A model generated the notes under the pieces. It was not told where the DNA came from and made no database searches. It worked only from the letters and a program-made list of their open reading frames with translations. Shown here piece after piece: positions 18,574 through 26,749 of a stretch of DNA of 50,383 nucleotides (position 1 is its first letter; each line of letters starts with the position of its first letter). Origin of the DNA: Chloroflexota bacterium (GTDB taxonomy: Bacteria > Chloroflexota > UBA11872 > UBA12225). The position numbers were made by a program, and so were the translations under genes. The stretch lies in contig JAUJOR010000013.1 in assembly GCA_030447525.1 (NCBI GenBank), forward strand, positions 103,981-154,363, read 5' to 3'.

Positions 18574-20131
18574 CGTCCCCCGTGGGGCGCTCGAATCCCA
18601 GCTCGCCGGCGCCGTCTGATCGCGCGGCGCCCGCCGGCACCCCATCCCGTGACCGGCGGCGCCCGCCGCCGGTGGGGGCCAGGGGACCGAGGGCGAGAAC
18701 CACGGCCTCCCCTACCGTCTGGGCCCCTTGTATCAGCAGGCCGTCACGCCGCACCTCCCGGGCGCCTGGTCTGCCGGCAATCCCCCCGCGGGTTCCGGTC
18801 CCTTTTTCGCCCCCCGACGAAGTGCCGATCAGACGGCGCAGATCTCCGGCGGGGACGATGCACCGCTCGAAGCCCAGGCGGCCGGCCTCGGCCAGGCGAC
18901 GCTCCAGCTGACGCACCGGCCGCAGCTCCCCCAGCAGCCCTACCTCGCCTACGACCACCAGGCCCGGGTCGATGGGGGCGTCGCGCCAGCTGGAGGCGAT
19001 TGCCAGGGCCAGTCCCAGATCGGCCGCCGGCTCGGCAATCTTGATTCCGGCCACGACGTTGACGTACACGTCCTGGGAGCCCAACGGCAGCCCGACGCGC
19101 TTGCTCAGCACGGCCAGGAGGAGGAGCAGGCGGTTGAGATCGACGCCGATGGCCGTGCGCCGGGGCATGGCCAGGCCCGTGCCGGCCACCAGCGACTGCA
19201 CCTCTACCAGGATGGCCCGCGATCCTTCCAGCGGGACGGTCACGGCCGAGCCGGCGTTGGCCGTCTGGCGCTCGCTGAGAAAGGCGGCCGACGGATTGGA
19301 TACTTGCCGTAGCCCGTCCGCCTCCATCTCGAAGACGCCGATCTCGTTGGTGGAACCGAAGCGGTTCTTCTCCGCCCGCAGCAAGCGGTAGGCGTAGAAG
19401 CGCTCCCCTTCCAGGTACAAGACGCAATCCACGATGTGCTCCAGCGAGCGCGGTCCGGCGATGTTCCCTTCCTTGGTGACGTGACCCACCAGGAAGACGG
19501 GGAGGTGGCGCGTCTTGGCCACGCCCATCAGGCGCAGGGCACACTCGCGGAGCTGGCTGACGTTCCCCGGCGACGACGACAGCCCTTCCAGGTACACCGT
19601 CTGGATGGAGTCCACGATCAGGAGATCAGGGTCGATCGCCTCTACCTGCGCCAGGACGGCGTCCAGGCTGGTTTCGGCCAGGACGTAGAGGTCACCGTTC
19701 ACCGCCCCCAGGCGCTCGGCATGCAGGCGCACCTGGCGAGCAGACTCCTCCCCGGAGACGTACAACACCCGGCGACCGGCGCCGGCCACGTTGCTCGCCA
19801 CCTGGAGGAGGAGCGTAGACTTCCCGATCCCCGGGTCGCCCCCGACGAGGACGAGAGATCCGGGGACGATCCCATCGCCGAGGACGCGGTCGAACTCCTG
19901 CAGGCCGCTGGTGACGCGCTCCAGGGCGTCGAGCGAGACGTCCGCCAGGCGCTCCGGGCGCGCGGCGCCGGGCCTGACGCGCGTGTCAGGTCCGGCGCCG
20001 GCTCGTGCGGGCGTGGACCGCACACCTTCGACGTAGCTGTTCCACGCCCCGCACTCTGGGCAGCGTCCTACCCACCTGGCCGATTCGGCGGCGCACTGCT
20101 GGCACGTATAGAGGACGCGCGACTTCACCAT
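18521..20131 (-). CDS. radA: DNA repair protein RadA
   Basis: Seen: 536 residues. In order: C4 zinc finger (CQQCAAESARWVGRCPECG), a linker, the RecA-like ATPase with Walker A GGDPGIGKSTLLLQ and Walker B LLIVDSIQT, the RadA-specific KNRFG motif (EKNRFGSTNEIGVFEM), then a Lon-protease-like domain (GVDLNRLLLLLAVLSKR, GEVGLLGELRPV). The family is ~450-460 residues; the extra ~80 are a Gly/Arg-rich tail ending DDDAGIAGGAGEVLE. Known: RadA is a hexameric helicase driving branch migration in recombination. It is flanked by clpC upstream and yacL downstream; disA, often found between radA and yacL, is absent. Confidence 0.97.
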   Translation of the reverse strand: MVKSRVLYTCQQCAAESARWVGRCPECGAWNSYVEGVRSTPARAGAGPDTRVRPGAARPERLADVSLDALERVTSGLQEFDRVLGDGIVPGSLVLVGGDPGIGKSTLLLQVASNVAGAGRRVLYVSGEESARQVRLHAERLGAVNGDLYVLAETSLDAVLAQVEAIDPDLLIVDSIQTVYLEGLSSSPGNVSQLRECALRLMGVAKTRHLPVFLVGHVTKEGNIAGPRSLEHIVDCVLYLEGERFYAYRLLRAEKNRFGSTNEIGVFEMEADGLRQVSNPSAAFLSERQTANAGSAVTVPLEGSRAILVEVQSLVAGTGLAMPRRTAIGVDLNRLLLLLAVLSKRVGLPLGSQDVYVNVVAGIKIAEPAADLGLALAIASSWRDAPIDPGLVVVGEVGLLGELRPVRQLERRLAEAGRLGFERCIVPAGDLRRLIGTSSGGEKGTGTRGGIAGRPGAREVRRDGLLIQGAQTVGEAVVLALGPLAPTGGGRRRSRDGVPAGAARSDGAGELGFERPTGDDDAGIAGGAGEVLETVE

Positions 20132-20198
20132 GGGACACGGAGGCGGTAGGCAGCTGTCGCTCCGTGGTGGAGCTCTCGACTGCCTACCGCCGGCGCCC

Positions 20199-22709
20199 TT
20201 AGGAGGCCGAGCCGGCCAGCTCCGGCTGCGGCTCGGCGGGTGGCTCCGCCAGGGCCGCCGGCGGGGCTTCCGTGGTCTCGATCTTGACTTCGTTGCCGTC
20301 GCGGTCGACCTTGACGTTCCCGCCGGACTTGAGCTGTCCAGACAGGAGACGCTCGGCCAGCTCGTCCTCGATGGTGTTCTGGATCACCCGGCGGAGGGGC
20401 CGGGCGCCGAAGTCTGGATCGAAGCCCTTCTCCGCCAGCAGGGCCTTGGCCGGCTCGGTGACCTCCAGCTCTAGGTTCTGCGCCAGGAGCTGCTTCTTGA
20501 TCCGCACCAGCTCAATGTCCACGATGTTCAGGACATCTGCCTGCGCCAGGGCGCGGAACACGACGATCATGTCCACCCGGTTGAGGAACTCGGGCCGGAA
20601 CACGTTCTTGACCTCGCCGAGGACCTTCTCCCGCATCCGGTCGTAAGCCTGCTGCTCGCTGCGCTCGTCTGCCCCGCCGCTGCGGAAGCCGATCTGCGCC
20701 TCGCGCTTGATCATCTGCGCCCCGACGTTACCGGACATGATGATGATCGTGTTCCGGAAGTCCACCGTGCGGCCCTTGGAGTCCGTCAGGCGCCCGTCTT
20801 CCATGATCTGGAGCAGGACGTTGAAGACCTCTGGATGGGCCTTCTCGATCTCGTCCAGCAGGATGACGGCGTAGCTGCGCCGGCGGACGGCCTCGGTAAG
20901 CTGGCCCCCCTCTTCATAGCCGACGTAGCCAGGAGGGGCACCGGTCAGGCGGGCGACGGAATGGCGCTCCATGTACTCGCTCATGTCCAGGCGAATCATG
21001 GCCTCTTCTGACCCGAACATGAACTCCGCCAGCTTGCGCGCCAGGAGGGTCTTGCCCACCCCGGTGGGCCCCAAGAAGATGAACGACCCGATCGGGCGCT
21101 TGGGATCCTTGAGCCCGGCGCGGGCCCGGCGCACGGCCTTGGCTACGGCCTCGACGGCCTCGTTCTGGCTGACGACGTGCTGGTGGAGGTTTTCCTCCAT
21201 GTGCAGGAGGCGCTCGGACTCTTCCTGGGCGATCCGCGTCACCGGGATGCCCGTCCACATGGAGACGATCTGCGCCACGTCCTCTTCAGTGACCTTGGGC
21301 CGGGCGATGTCGTCCTGCTTGTGGAACCCAGACTCCAGACGCTGGATCTTTTCCCGCACCTTGGACTCGCTGTCCCGCAGGGCGGCTGCCCGCTCGTAGT
21401 TCTGGCCCTCGATGGCCCCTTCCTTGTCCTTGATGACGCTGTCCAACTCCCGCATCGCCTCCTTGAGGCTGTTGGGGGCGGTGGCCCGCTGGATGCGCAC
21501 CCGCGACCCGGCCTCGTCGATCAGGTCGATGGCCTTGTCCGGGAGGAAGCGATCGCTCACGTACCGCCCGGCCATCTCGGCCGCCGCCTTGAGGGCGTCG
21601 TCGGTGATGGTGACGCGATGGTGCTGCTCGTACTTCTCGCGGATGCCGGTCAGGATCTGGATAGACTCCTCGATGGTCGCCTCACGTACCTGCACCGGCT
21701 GGAAGCGCCGCTCTAGGGCGGCGTCTCGCTCGATGTACTTGCGATACTCGTCCAGGGTCGTCGCCCCTATCACCTGGAGCTCGCCACGGGAGAGGGACGG
21801 TTTGAGGATGTTGGCCGCGTCCACCGCCCCCTCGGCCGCGCCCGCCCCCACCAGGGTGTGCAGCTCGTCGATAAAGAGCATGCAGTCCCCGGAGTTGCGG
21901 ATCTCCTCCACCACCTTCTTCAGGCGCTCCTCGAACTCACCCCGGTACTTCGTGCCGGCCACCAGCGAGCCGATGTCCAGGGTCAGCAGGCGCTTACCCT
22001 GCAGCGTCTCGGGCACGTCGCCGGAGATGATCCGCTGCGCCAGCCCTTCGGCAATGGCCGTCTTCCCCACGCCGGGCTCGCCGATCAAGGCAGGGTTATT
22101 CTTCGTACGTCGGGAGAGGATCTGGATCACCCGCTCGATCTCGGTCTCCCGGCCGATGATGGGATCGAGCTTGCCGGCGCGGGCGTTAGCGGTCAGGTCA
22201 ACGCCCATCTGATCGATGGTCGGCGTGCGGGACTGCTGCTTGCCTTCCCCACCGGCCCCGGGCCCGGACTGGCTGACCACCTGGATCACCTGCGAGCGTA
22301 CTTTCTCTAGATTGACGCCCAGGCTCTCCAGCACGCCGGCGGCGATCCCCTCCCCCTCCCGCACCAGCCCCAGCAGGAGGTGCTCCGTGCCGATGTGGTT
22401 GTGGTTCAGGCGCCGGGCCTCTTCTACCGAGAGCTCGATCACCTTCTTGGCCCGTGGGGTCAGCGAGATGTCCCCGATGACCATCCGGTCGCCCCGCCCG
22501 ATGATGAACTCCACGGCGCTGCGCACCTTGTTGAGCTCGACGCCCAGGTTACTGAGCACCTTGGCGGCGATCCCCTCCCCCTCGCGGACGAGGCCCAGCA
22601 GGAGGTGCTCTGTGCCGATGTAGTTGTGATTGAAGCGCTGGGCCTCCTCCTGCGCCAGAACGAGCACTTTCTTCGCCCGCTCAGTGAACTTGTCGAACCG
22701 GTCGCTCAT
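20199..22709 (-). CDS. clpC: ATP-dependent Clp protease ATP-binding subunit ClpC
   Basis: Seen: 836 residues. The N-terminal domain is a double Clp repeat (two near-copies of [20 protein letters not shown]). D1 has Walker [10 protein letters not shown]; the middle region carries a UVR-type helix ([12 protein letters not shown]); D2 has Walker [12 protein letters not shown] and [27 protein letters not shown] in D2 is the expected loop that docks ClpP. A GAGGAG site precedes ATG 22709. Known: ClpC unfolds substrates for ClpP in stress and quality control. A TATACT -10 box lies ~45 nt upstream. ctsR and mcsAB, its neighbours in Bacillus, are not present, and I see no CtsR-type box. Confidence 0.97.
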   Translation of the reverse strand: MSDRFDKFTERAKKVLVLAQEEAQRFNHNYIGTEHLLLGLVREGEGIAAKVLSNLGVELNKVRSAVEFIIGRGDRMVIGDISLTPRAKKVIELSVEEARRLNHNHIGTEHLLLGLVREGEGIAAGVLESLGVNLEKVRSQVIQVVSQSGPGAGGEGKQQSRTPTIDQMGVDLTANARAGKLDPIIGRETEIERVIQILSRRTKNNPALIGEPGVGKTAIAEGLAQRIISGDVPETLQGKRLLTLDIGSLVAGTKYRGEFEERLKKVVEEIRNSGDCMLFIDELHTLVGAGAAEGAVDAANILKPSLSRGELQVIGATTLDEYRKYIERDAALERRFQPVQVREATIEESIQILTGIREKYEQHHRVTITDDALKAAAEMAGRYVSDRFLPDKAIDLIDEAGSRVRIQRATAPNSLKEAMRELDSVIKDKEGAIEGQNYERAAALRDSESKVREKIQRLESGFHKQDDIARPKVTEEDVAQIVSMWTGIPVTRIAQEESERLLHMEENLHQHVVSQNEAVEAVAKAVRRARAGLKDPKRPIGSFIFLGPTGVGKTLLARKLAEFMFGSEEAMIRLDMSEYMERHSVARLTGAPPGYVGYEEGGQLTEAVRRRSYAVILLDEIEKAHPEVFNVLLQIMEDGRLTDSKGRTVDFRNTIIIMSGNVGAQMIKREAQIGFRSGGADERSEQQAYDRMREKVLGEVKNVFRPEFLNRVDMIVVFRALAQADVLNIVDIELVRIKKQLLAQNLELEVTEPAKALLAEKGFDPDFGARPLRRVIQNTIEDELAERLLSGQLKSGGNVKVDRDGNEVKIETTEAPPAALAEPPAEPQPELAGSAS

Positions 22710-23018
22710 GGTGGCTCCTCACTTAGGCGAGAACGCGCACGTCCTCTCGACCTGAAGTATAGCATCGTACCCCCTGCCACCTTCGGTGGCGGCCGAGTGA
22801 TGGTGGCCCCAGGACCTAGGATCGTGCCCCAGGAAGGGCAGGGAGAGCGACCGGCCGCGCCGGCGTCGGGACGGTCCCACCACCGTATCGGGGGATCAGA
22901 ACGCCACTGCCCCTGGAGCAGGTGCCGGCGCTCGGCAGCTCCAGGGACAAACGAGGCCAGCCGCTACCGCGTACCTGGCCCTGATGCAACCACCCGGCCG
23001 GGTCTTGCCGGCCTCAGA
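22710..23018 (-). promoter_or_regulatory. clpC upstream region with -10 box
   Basis: This 309-nt gap has no supportable gene. On the minus strand TATACT (22761-22756) lies ~46 nt before the clpC start, with no convincing -35 at 16-18 nt. A 6-bp hairpin (GCCACC/GGTGGC, 22781-22795) sits just upstream of the box and could serve the end of the S1 gene transcript, but it has no T-tract. Neither an HrcA/CIRCE element nor a CtsR box is visible. Confidence 0.45.
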
Positions 23019-24503
23019 TCAGGCTGCGTCGTCCGAGCGCCTGCCGGACGCCGGGGTGGCTTCGCCCGCCGGGCGGGCTGAGTCGCCCTCCCGGGCCGCC
23101 TCGCCGGCGGGGGCGACGCCGTTCGCCTCCACGAGGTTGTTCCCCTCCACGAGGTTGTTCCCCTCCACGAGGTTGTTCCCCTCCACGAGGCCGCCGGTGC
23201 CCTGTTGCCCTATGGGAGACTCTTCCCTGACCCCGCCGGCGGCGTCCTCGCCCTCGGGGGCCGGCAGGGACTGCTCGTCCAGTGCCGCCTCGCCGTCGGT
23301 AGCGGCGTTGCCCTCACCCAGGGGGACGAAGTCCTCCTCTTCAGGCATGGCATCCGGGGCCGGGCTGAGGCGCAGGCGCCGGCGCTCCTGGTCTATAGAG
23401 ATGACCCGAAAGGTAAGGCGCTGACCCTCCTGCAGGAGGCGCCGGTCGGCAGCGGCGATCTCGGAATTGTGTACCAGCCCCTCGATGCCCTCATCCAGGC
23501 GGACGAAGACCCCGAACTGGGCCTGCTTGATCACCTCGCCGAAGACGATCGACTCCAGCGGGTAGCGATCCTCGATGGACAGCCAGGGGTCTTCCTGGGC
23601 CCGGCGTAGGGAAAGGGCGATCTTCTTGGTATCCCTGTCGACGGAGATGACGTAGACCTGCACCTCCTGTCCCGGCTTGACCACCTCGCTGGGGTGCTTG
23701 ACCCGGCTCCAAGACAGCTCCGAGATATGCACCAGGCCGTCGGCGCCGCCGAGATCGACGAAGGCCCCGAAGCTGGCCACGTTGCTGACCCGGCCGGTGC
23801 GCACCTGCCCCGGCTCCAGTTCTTGTAACAGGGTGTCGCGGCGCAGCGAGCGGAGCTCGCGGTTGGCCTGGCGCTCGGACAGGATCAACCGATTGCGCTT
23901 GCGGTCGGCCTCGATCACCTTCAGCTTGAGGGTCTGCCCCACCAGCCCGCGCAGCTGCTCGGCCACCTGCTCCTGCTCGGCCTCGGTCTCGCCCGCCCGC
24001 TGGACGTTGACTAGCTGCGAGATAGGGACAAAGGCTCGCGTGCCGAAGTCGACGACCACGCCCCCGCGATTGACCTCCAGCACCTTGGCCTCGACCACCT
24101 CCCCGGTCTCCACCTGCACCTGGGCCCGGCGCCAGAACCGCTCGGTCCCGGCGCGGCGGAAGGAGAGCAGGGCGTGCCCCTCCGGTGTTTCCGTGGTCAC
24201 GACATAGACCAGGATGCGGTCACCCACGCGCGGGGCGTGGCCCAACTCCTCCTCGATGCTGGACTGTTCCCGACCGGGAATGACGCCCTCCGACTTGAGG
24301 CCGATGTCCACCAAGACCTCGTCGGGGTCTGTGCGCACCACCGTCCCCTCGACGACAGAGCCGCGCCGCACGTCGCGTACCGAGGCGTCCTCCGACTCGA
24401 GCAGCTCCTGCATGCTCAACGAATCCTCGTCGCTCTCCGCCGGACTCGGCTCGCGAGTGTCCCGTCCTTGCGTCGGTCCCCCCGACCGCTGCTGTTCGTC
24501 CAT
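23019..24503 (-). CDS. S1 RNA-binding domain protein (30S ribosomal protein S1 homologue)
   Basis: Seen: 494 residues. A ~40-residue polar N-terminus is followed by four S1 OB-fold repeats: about residues 45-110 (GSVVEGTVVRTDPDEVLVDIG), 125-195 (GEVVEAKVLEVNRGGVVVDFG), 215-280 (GQVRTGRVSNVASFGAFVDLG) and 295-365 (LESIVFGEVIKQAQFGVFVRL). A ~100-residue acidic tail contains NNLVEG hexapeptide repeats. Known: S1-type proteins promote mRNA binding to the 30S subunit; Gram-positive homologues with four repeats may have other roles. A good promoter lies ~310 nt upstream. It is the gene before clpC, but the two probably have separate promoters. Confidence 0.88.
   Translation of the reverse strand: MDEQQRSGGPTQGRDTREPSPAESDEDSLSMQELLESEDASVRDVRRGSVVEGTVVRTDPDEVLVDIGLKSEGVIPGREQSSIEEELGHAPRVGDRILVYVVTTETPEGHALLSFRRAGTERFWRRAQVQVETGEVVEAKVLEVNRGGVVVDFGTRAFVPISQLVNVQRAGETEAEQEQVAEQLRGLVGQTLKLKVIEADRKRNRLILSERQANRELRSLRRDTLLQELEPGQVRTGRVSNVASFGAFVDLGGADGLVHISELSWSRVKHPSEVVKPGQEVQVYVISVDRDTKKIALSLRRAQEDPWLSIEDRYPLESIVFGEVIKQAQFGVFVRLDEGIEGLVHNSEIAAADRRLLQEGQRLTFRVISIDQERRRLRLSPAPDAMPEEEDFVPLGEGNAATDGEAALDEQSLPAPEGEDAAGGVREESPIGQQGTGGLVEGNNLVEGNNLVEGNNLVEANGVAPAGEAAREGDSARPAGEATPASGRRSDDAA
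23121..23190. repeat. 18-bp tandem repeat, ~3.9 copies, inside the S1-protein tail
   Basis: The unit GTTCCCCTCCACGAGGTT is repeated head to tail; the first copy has one mismatch. It is in frame and encodes repeated NNLVEG / NLVEGN hexapeptides in the disordered acidic tail. Perfect copies suggest recent slippage expansion, so copy number may vary between strains. Confidence 0.9.
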
Positions 24504-24813
24504 CTACACCCCGTCAGAAGGCATTTGGGCCACCGGCCAGATCCGCTCCCGCCACCCGCCCGTTCCCGTCCACGCACCTGTGGCCACGGGCCGGCCCAGA
24601 CCCCACGTTCCCACCCACTCCGCAGCGGTTGACGGCGGTGCGAGATCTTCCCCGCGCCGCAGCCTCCCCAGTCCCTACCAGCGCCGCCTGCATCCGATGG
24701 TCCACTCTGACCGTTACCGTTTCAGGGACTGGCAGAGGCCCAATCGGGCTCCGGCGTCAGGCAGCGCCGGGCAAGACTCCAGGACGCCCGGCCGCGCGGG
24801 AACGTTCCGGGCA

Positions 24814-24842
24814 AGTATAGACCCGGCGCCCTGCCCGTGCAA
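24814..24842 (-). promoter_or_regulatory. Sigma-70-type promoter for the S1-domain gene
   Basis: On the minus strand TTGCAC (24842-24837), 17-nt spacer, TATACT (24819-24814). This is one of the best promoter matches in the window. The first start codon downstream is at 24503, which would leave a 5' untranslated region of about 300 nt (24504-24807). I see no gene in that stretch on either strand. Confidence 0.7.
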
Positions 24843-24917
24843 TGAACCGGCGCCGTCCCCCTCTTCGGCGTTGCACGGGCAGCCCCAGGGCGCTTGTCAA
24901 GCCCCCATCATGGGGGC
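24831..24917. repeat. Inverted repeats between the S1 gene and hicA
   Basis: Two structures: a perfect 12-bp inverted repeat (CTGCCCGTGCAA at 24831-24842 with its complement at 24871-24882), and an 8-bp hairpin with a one-base loop (GCCCCCAT at 24901-24908 with 24910-24917). The left arm of the first contains the -35 box of the S1 promoter, so a protein binding both arms would sit on that promoter. No other feature is visible in 24504-24979. Confidence 0.6.
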
Positions 24918-24979
24918 GCCGTGCGCACCACGAGCGACGTCCAAGCCTCGACCGCCCAAGAGGGCCCTAACTCTATGAG

Positions 24980-25171
24980 GTGCTGCGGGTGCTGTTGCGG
25001 GACGGATGGACGGTCAGCCGCCAGTCCGGATCGCACGTCGTGCTGCGCCACCCGACCAAGCCCGGCCGCGTGATTGTGCCTGTTCATCGGGGTACGCTCA
25101 AGGTGGGGACGACGGCCAGTATTCTGGCGCAGGCGGGCCTGACGCCGGACGACGTTCGGAGACTGGGATGA
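24980..25171 (+). CDS. hicA: HicA family toxin (mRNA interferase)
   Basis: Seen: 63 residues from GTG 24980; the codons before it (Tyr-Glu) also look HicA-like, but a stop lies three codons upstream, so the N-terminus may be slightly shortened or frame-altered. RQSGSHVVLRHP carries the catalytic His of the double-stranded-RNA-binding-like fold, and VPVHRGTLKVGTTASILAQAG matches the rest of the family. Known: HicA cleaves mRNA and is neutralised by HicB encoded just downstream. The stop overlaps the hicB ATG (ATGA), the usual coupling. The expected antitoxin is truncated. Confidence 0.88.
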   Translation: MLRVLLRDGWTVSRQSGSHVVLRHPTKPGRVIVPVHRGTLKVGTTASILAQAGLTPDDVRRLG

Positions 25172-25278
25172 GCGCGGAGCGCGCGGCTGCCAGGCGTAGA
25201 GTACGGCCCTACACGGTGGTGCTGACGCCCGACCGCGACGAGGGCGGCTACACTGTCACGGTGCCGGCCCTTCCGTGA
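25168..25278 (+). pseudogene. hicB: Truncated HicB antitoxin
   Basis: Seen by translation: ATG 25168 overlaps the hicA stop; 36 residues ending in YTVTVPALP, then TGA at 25276. The HicB partial RNase H-like domain normally continues directly after PALPG with GC(V/I)xxG and a helix; nothing like this occurs in any frame before tRNA-Ala. The break coincides with a perfect 22-bp palindrome. Known: HicB both blocks HicA and represses the operon through a C-terminal DNA-binding part; neither could work here. The fragment is either a decayed gene or the result of a deletion or rearrangement at the palindrome. Confidence 0.8.
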
Positions 25279-25291
25279 TGCATCACGGAAG
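25270..25291. repeat. Perfect 22-bp palindrome at the hicB truncation point
   Basis: Arms of 11 nt (CTTCCGTGATG and its complement) meet without a loop. The hicB stop codon falls within it. It ends 55 nt before tRNA-Ala (on the tRNA 3' side). It may be a terminator-like hairpin, a protein-binding operator, or a scar of DNA rearrangement. Confidence 0.85.
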
Positions 25292-25346
25292 TGGAACACA
25301 GCCGAGGCAGCATATCGCGGCTAGAGTGTTACGCTGACGCGGCGGG

Positions 25347-25419
25347 TGGAGATGAGGGGATTCGAACCCCTGACCCCCTGCTTGCAAAGCAGGTGCTCTC
25401 CCAGCTGAGCTACATCCCC
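25347..25419 (-). tRNA. tRNA-Ala (TGC)
   Basis: Cloverleaf on the minus strand: acceptor GGGGATG/CATCTCC (one G-T pair), D arm GCTC...GAGC, anticodon stem CCTGC/GCAGG with loop TTTGCAA (anticodon TGC), T loop TTCGAAT, discriminator A. No CCA is encoded. It lies ~170 nt downstream of tRNA-Ile (GAT), a pair usually found inside rRNA operons; no rRNA is nearby here. Confidence 0.96.
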
Positions 25420-25585
25420 AACGTCGGGCGGCGCCCCACAAGTACAAGTACATGAGGACCCCGGCCTAGGCGCCATAACGCTCCCCGGAGCATGATGCGC
25501 GCCACCGGCAGCGATCCGACCCTGATGCACCCTCCCCTGAGGCGTCTGGGATAGTGTGTCCGTCCGTCAGGGCCTGGTGGCGGGG

Positions 25586-25659
25586 TGGGCCTTTCTGGAT
25601 TCGAACCAGAGACCTCAGTCTTATCAGGACTGCGCTCTAACCAACTGAGCTAAAGGCCC
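25586..25659 (-). tRNA. tRNA-Ile (GAT)
   Basis: Cloverleaf on the minus strand: acceptor GGGCCTT/AAGGCCC, D arm GCTC...GAGC, anticodon stem CAGTC/GACTG with loop CTGATAA (anticodon GAT), T loop TTCGAAT, discriminator A. A TATACT box (25674-25669) ends 9 nt upstream, in the right place for its own promoter, though no clear -35 is visible. tRNA-Ala (TGC) follows. Confidence 0.96.
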
Positions 25660-25679
25660 GCGGGCGCAAGTATACCAGT

Positions 25680-26282
25680 CTAGTAGTCTCGCCGGCCTTC
25701 GAGGGCCCGGCTGAGGGTGTAGTCGTCGGCATACTCCAGGTCTGAGCCGATAGGCAGACCCTGGGCCAGGCGGGTGACGTGCACCCCCGAGTCTTGCAAG
25801 CGCATCTTGACCAGATTGGCCGTCGCCTCGCCCTCCACCGTGGCGTTGGTGGCCAGGATCACCTCCTGCACCCCCCCCTGGCCGACGCGTTCCGCGAGCT
25901 CGCGGATCTTGAGGTCGTCCTCCAGCACGCCTTCCATCGGCGAGAAGGAGCCGTGCAGGACGTGGTAGACGCCCTTGTAGCTCCCCGTGCGATCGAGCGC
26001 CAGGATATCCAGCGGCTCCTCGACGACGCAGATGCGGGTATGGTCACGGTTGGTGTCGGCGCAGAACTGACAGGGGTCCGTGGCGCTGAGATTGAAGCAG
26101 ACGTGACAGAAGATGATCTGCTCTTTGACGTCCACGATGGCCTGAGCCAGGGCGTGCGCCTCCTCCGCCGGCCGGCGGAGGAGATAGAAGGTCAGGCGCT
26201 GCGCCGTCTTGGGGCCGACCCCGGGGAGCTTGCCGAACTCTTCGATCAAGCGGGCGATCGGCTCGGCGAGTATCTGGGACAT
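25680..26282 (-). CDS. recR: Recombination protein RecR
   Basis: Seen: 200 residues: N-terminal helix-hairpin-helix (FGKLPGVGPKTAQRLTFYLL), C4 zinc finger (CHVCFNLSATDPCQFC), Toprim domain (CVVEEPLDILALDRTG, YHVLHGSFSPMEG) and C-terminal Walker B-like end. Normal length. Known: RecR forms a ring clamp and with RecO/RecF loads RecA on gapped DNA. It closes the dnaX-ybaB-recR set, which is widely conserved. It ends only 6 nt before the TATACT box of tRNA-Ile. Confidence 0.97.
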   Translation of the reverse strand: MSQILAEPIARLIEEFGKLPGVGPKTAQRLTFYLLRRPAEEAHALAQAIVDVKEQIIFCHVCFNLSATDPCQFCADTNRDHTRICVVEEPLDILALDRTGSYKGVYHVLHGSFSPMEGVLEDDLKIRELAERVGQGGVQEVILATNATVEGEATANLVKMRLQDSGVHVTRLAQGLPIGSDLEYADDYTLSRALEGRRDY

Positions 26283-26334
26283 CTGTTCTAGGCAAGGGAC
26301 AGCATAGCAGATGCGGGAGGCTTCGCCGGTGCCC

Positions 26335-26631
26335 CTACATCAGGCCAGGGATCTTCATCCCGCCGGTGAGGACGCTCAAGCGCTTCGCCTGCAGCTCCTG
26401 GCTCTTAGTCAGCGCGTCCCCCACGGCGGCCACGATCAGGTCCTGCAGCATCTCAACGTCCTCTGGATCCACTACCTCGGGATCGATAATGACGCTGACC
26501 AGCTTCTGTTGACCGGTCATGGTCGCCTTGACCGCCCCACCGCCGGCCGTGGCCTCGACGGTCTCCTTGCCTAGGTCTTCCTGGATCTTGAGCATCTGCT
26601 GCTGCATCTTCTGGATCGCTGCCATGCCCAT
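26335..26631 (-). CDS. YbaB/EbfC family nucleoid-associated protein
   Basis: Seen: 98 residues from ATG 26631, supported by an AGGAG ~8 nt upstream (a second ATG two codons later is possible). Features: MQQQMLKIQEDLGKETVEATAGGGAVKATMTGQQKLVSVIIDPEVVDPEDVEMLQDLI-type helical then beta-strand layout, with a Gly-rich turn (AGGGAVKATM) and the acidic helix EDVEMLQDLIVAA. Known: small dimeric DNA-binding proteins of the nucleoid, nearly always between dnaX and recR. The gene lies 52 nt upstream of recR and 118 nt downstream of dnaX. Confidence 0.94.
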   Translation of the reverse strand: MGMAAIQKMQQQMLKIQEDLGKETVEATAGGGAVKATMTGQQKLVSVIIDPEVVDPEDVEMLQDLIVAAVGDALTKSQELQAKRLSVLTGGMKIPGLM

Positions 26632-26749
26632 GGGAATGTCTCCTCGCGGGTCTGCGCTACTCGCTTCGTAGATTGGGGTATACGGCTTCAAGCAAACGGC
26701 GGGCCACACCTTTGAGGATGGCCCTCTGACACGGTCTCGCAGGACCGCG

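Noticed and set aside
17146..19044. 632-residue plus-strand open frame
   Set aside because: Antisense to yacL and radA, whose motifs are unmistakable; composition is biased and low-complexity.
23121..23190. Short CRISPR-like array
   Set aside because: The 18-bp units are directly adjacent without spacers and lie in frame within the S1-domain gene.
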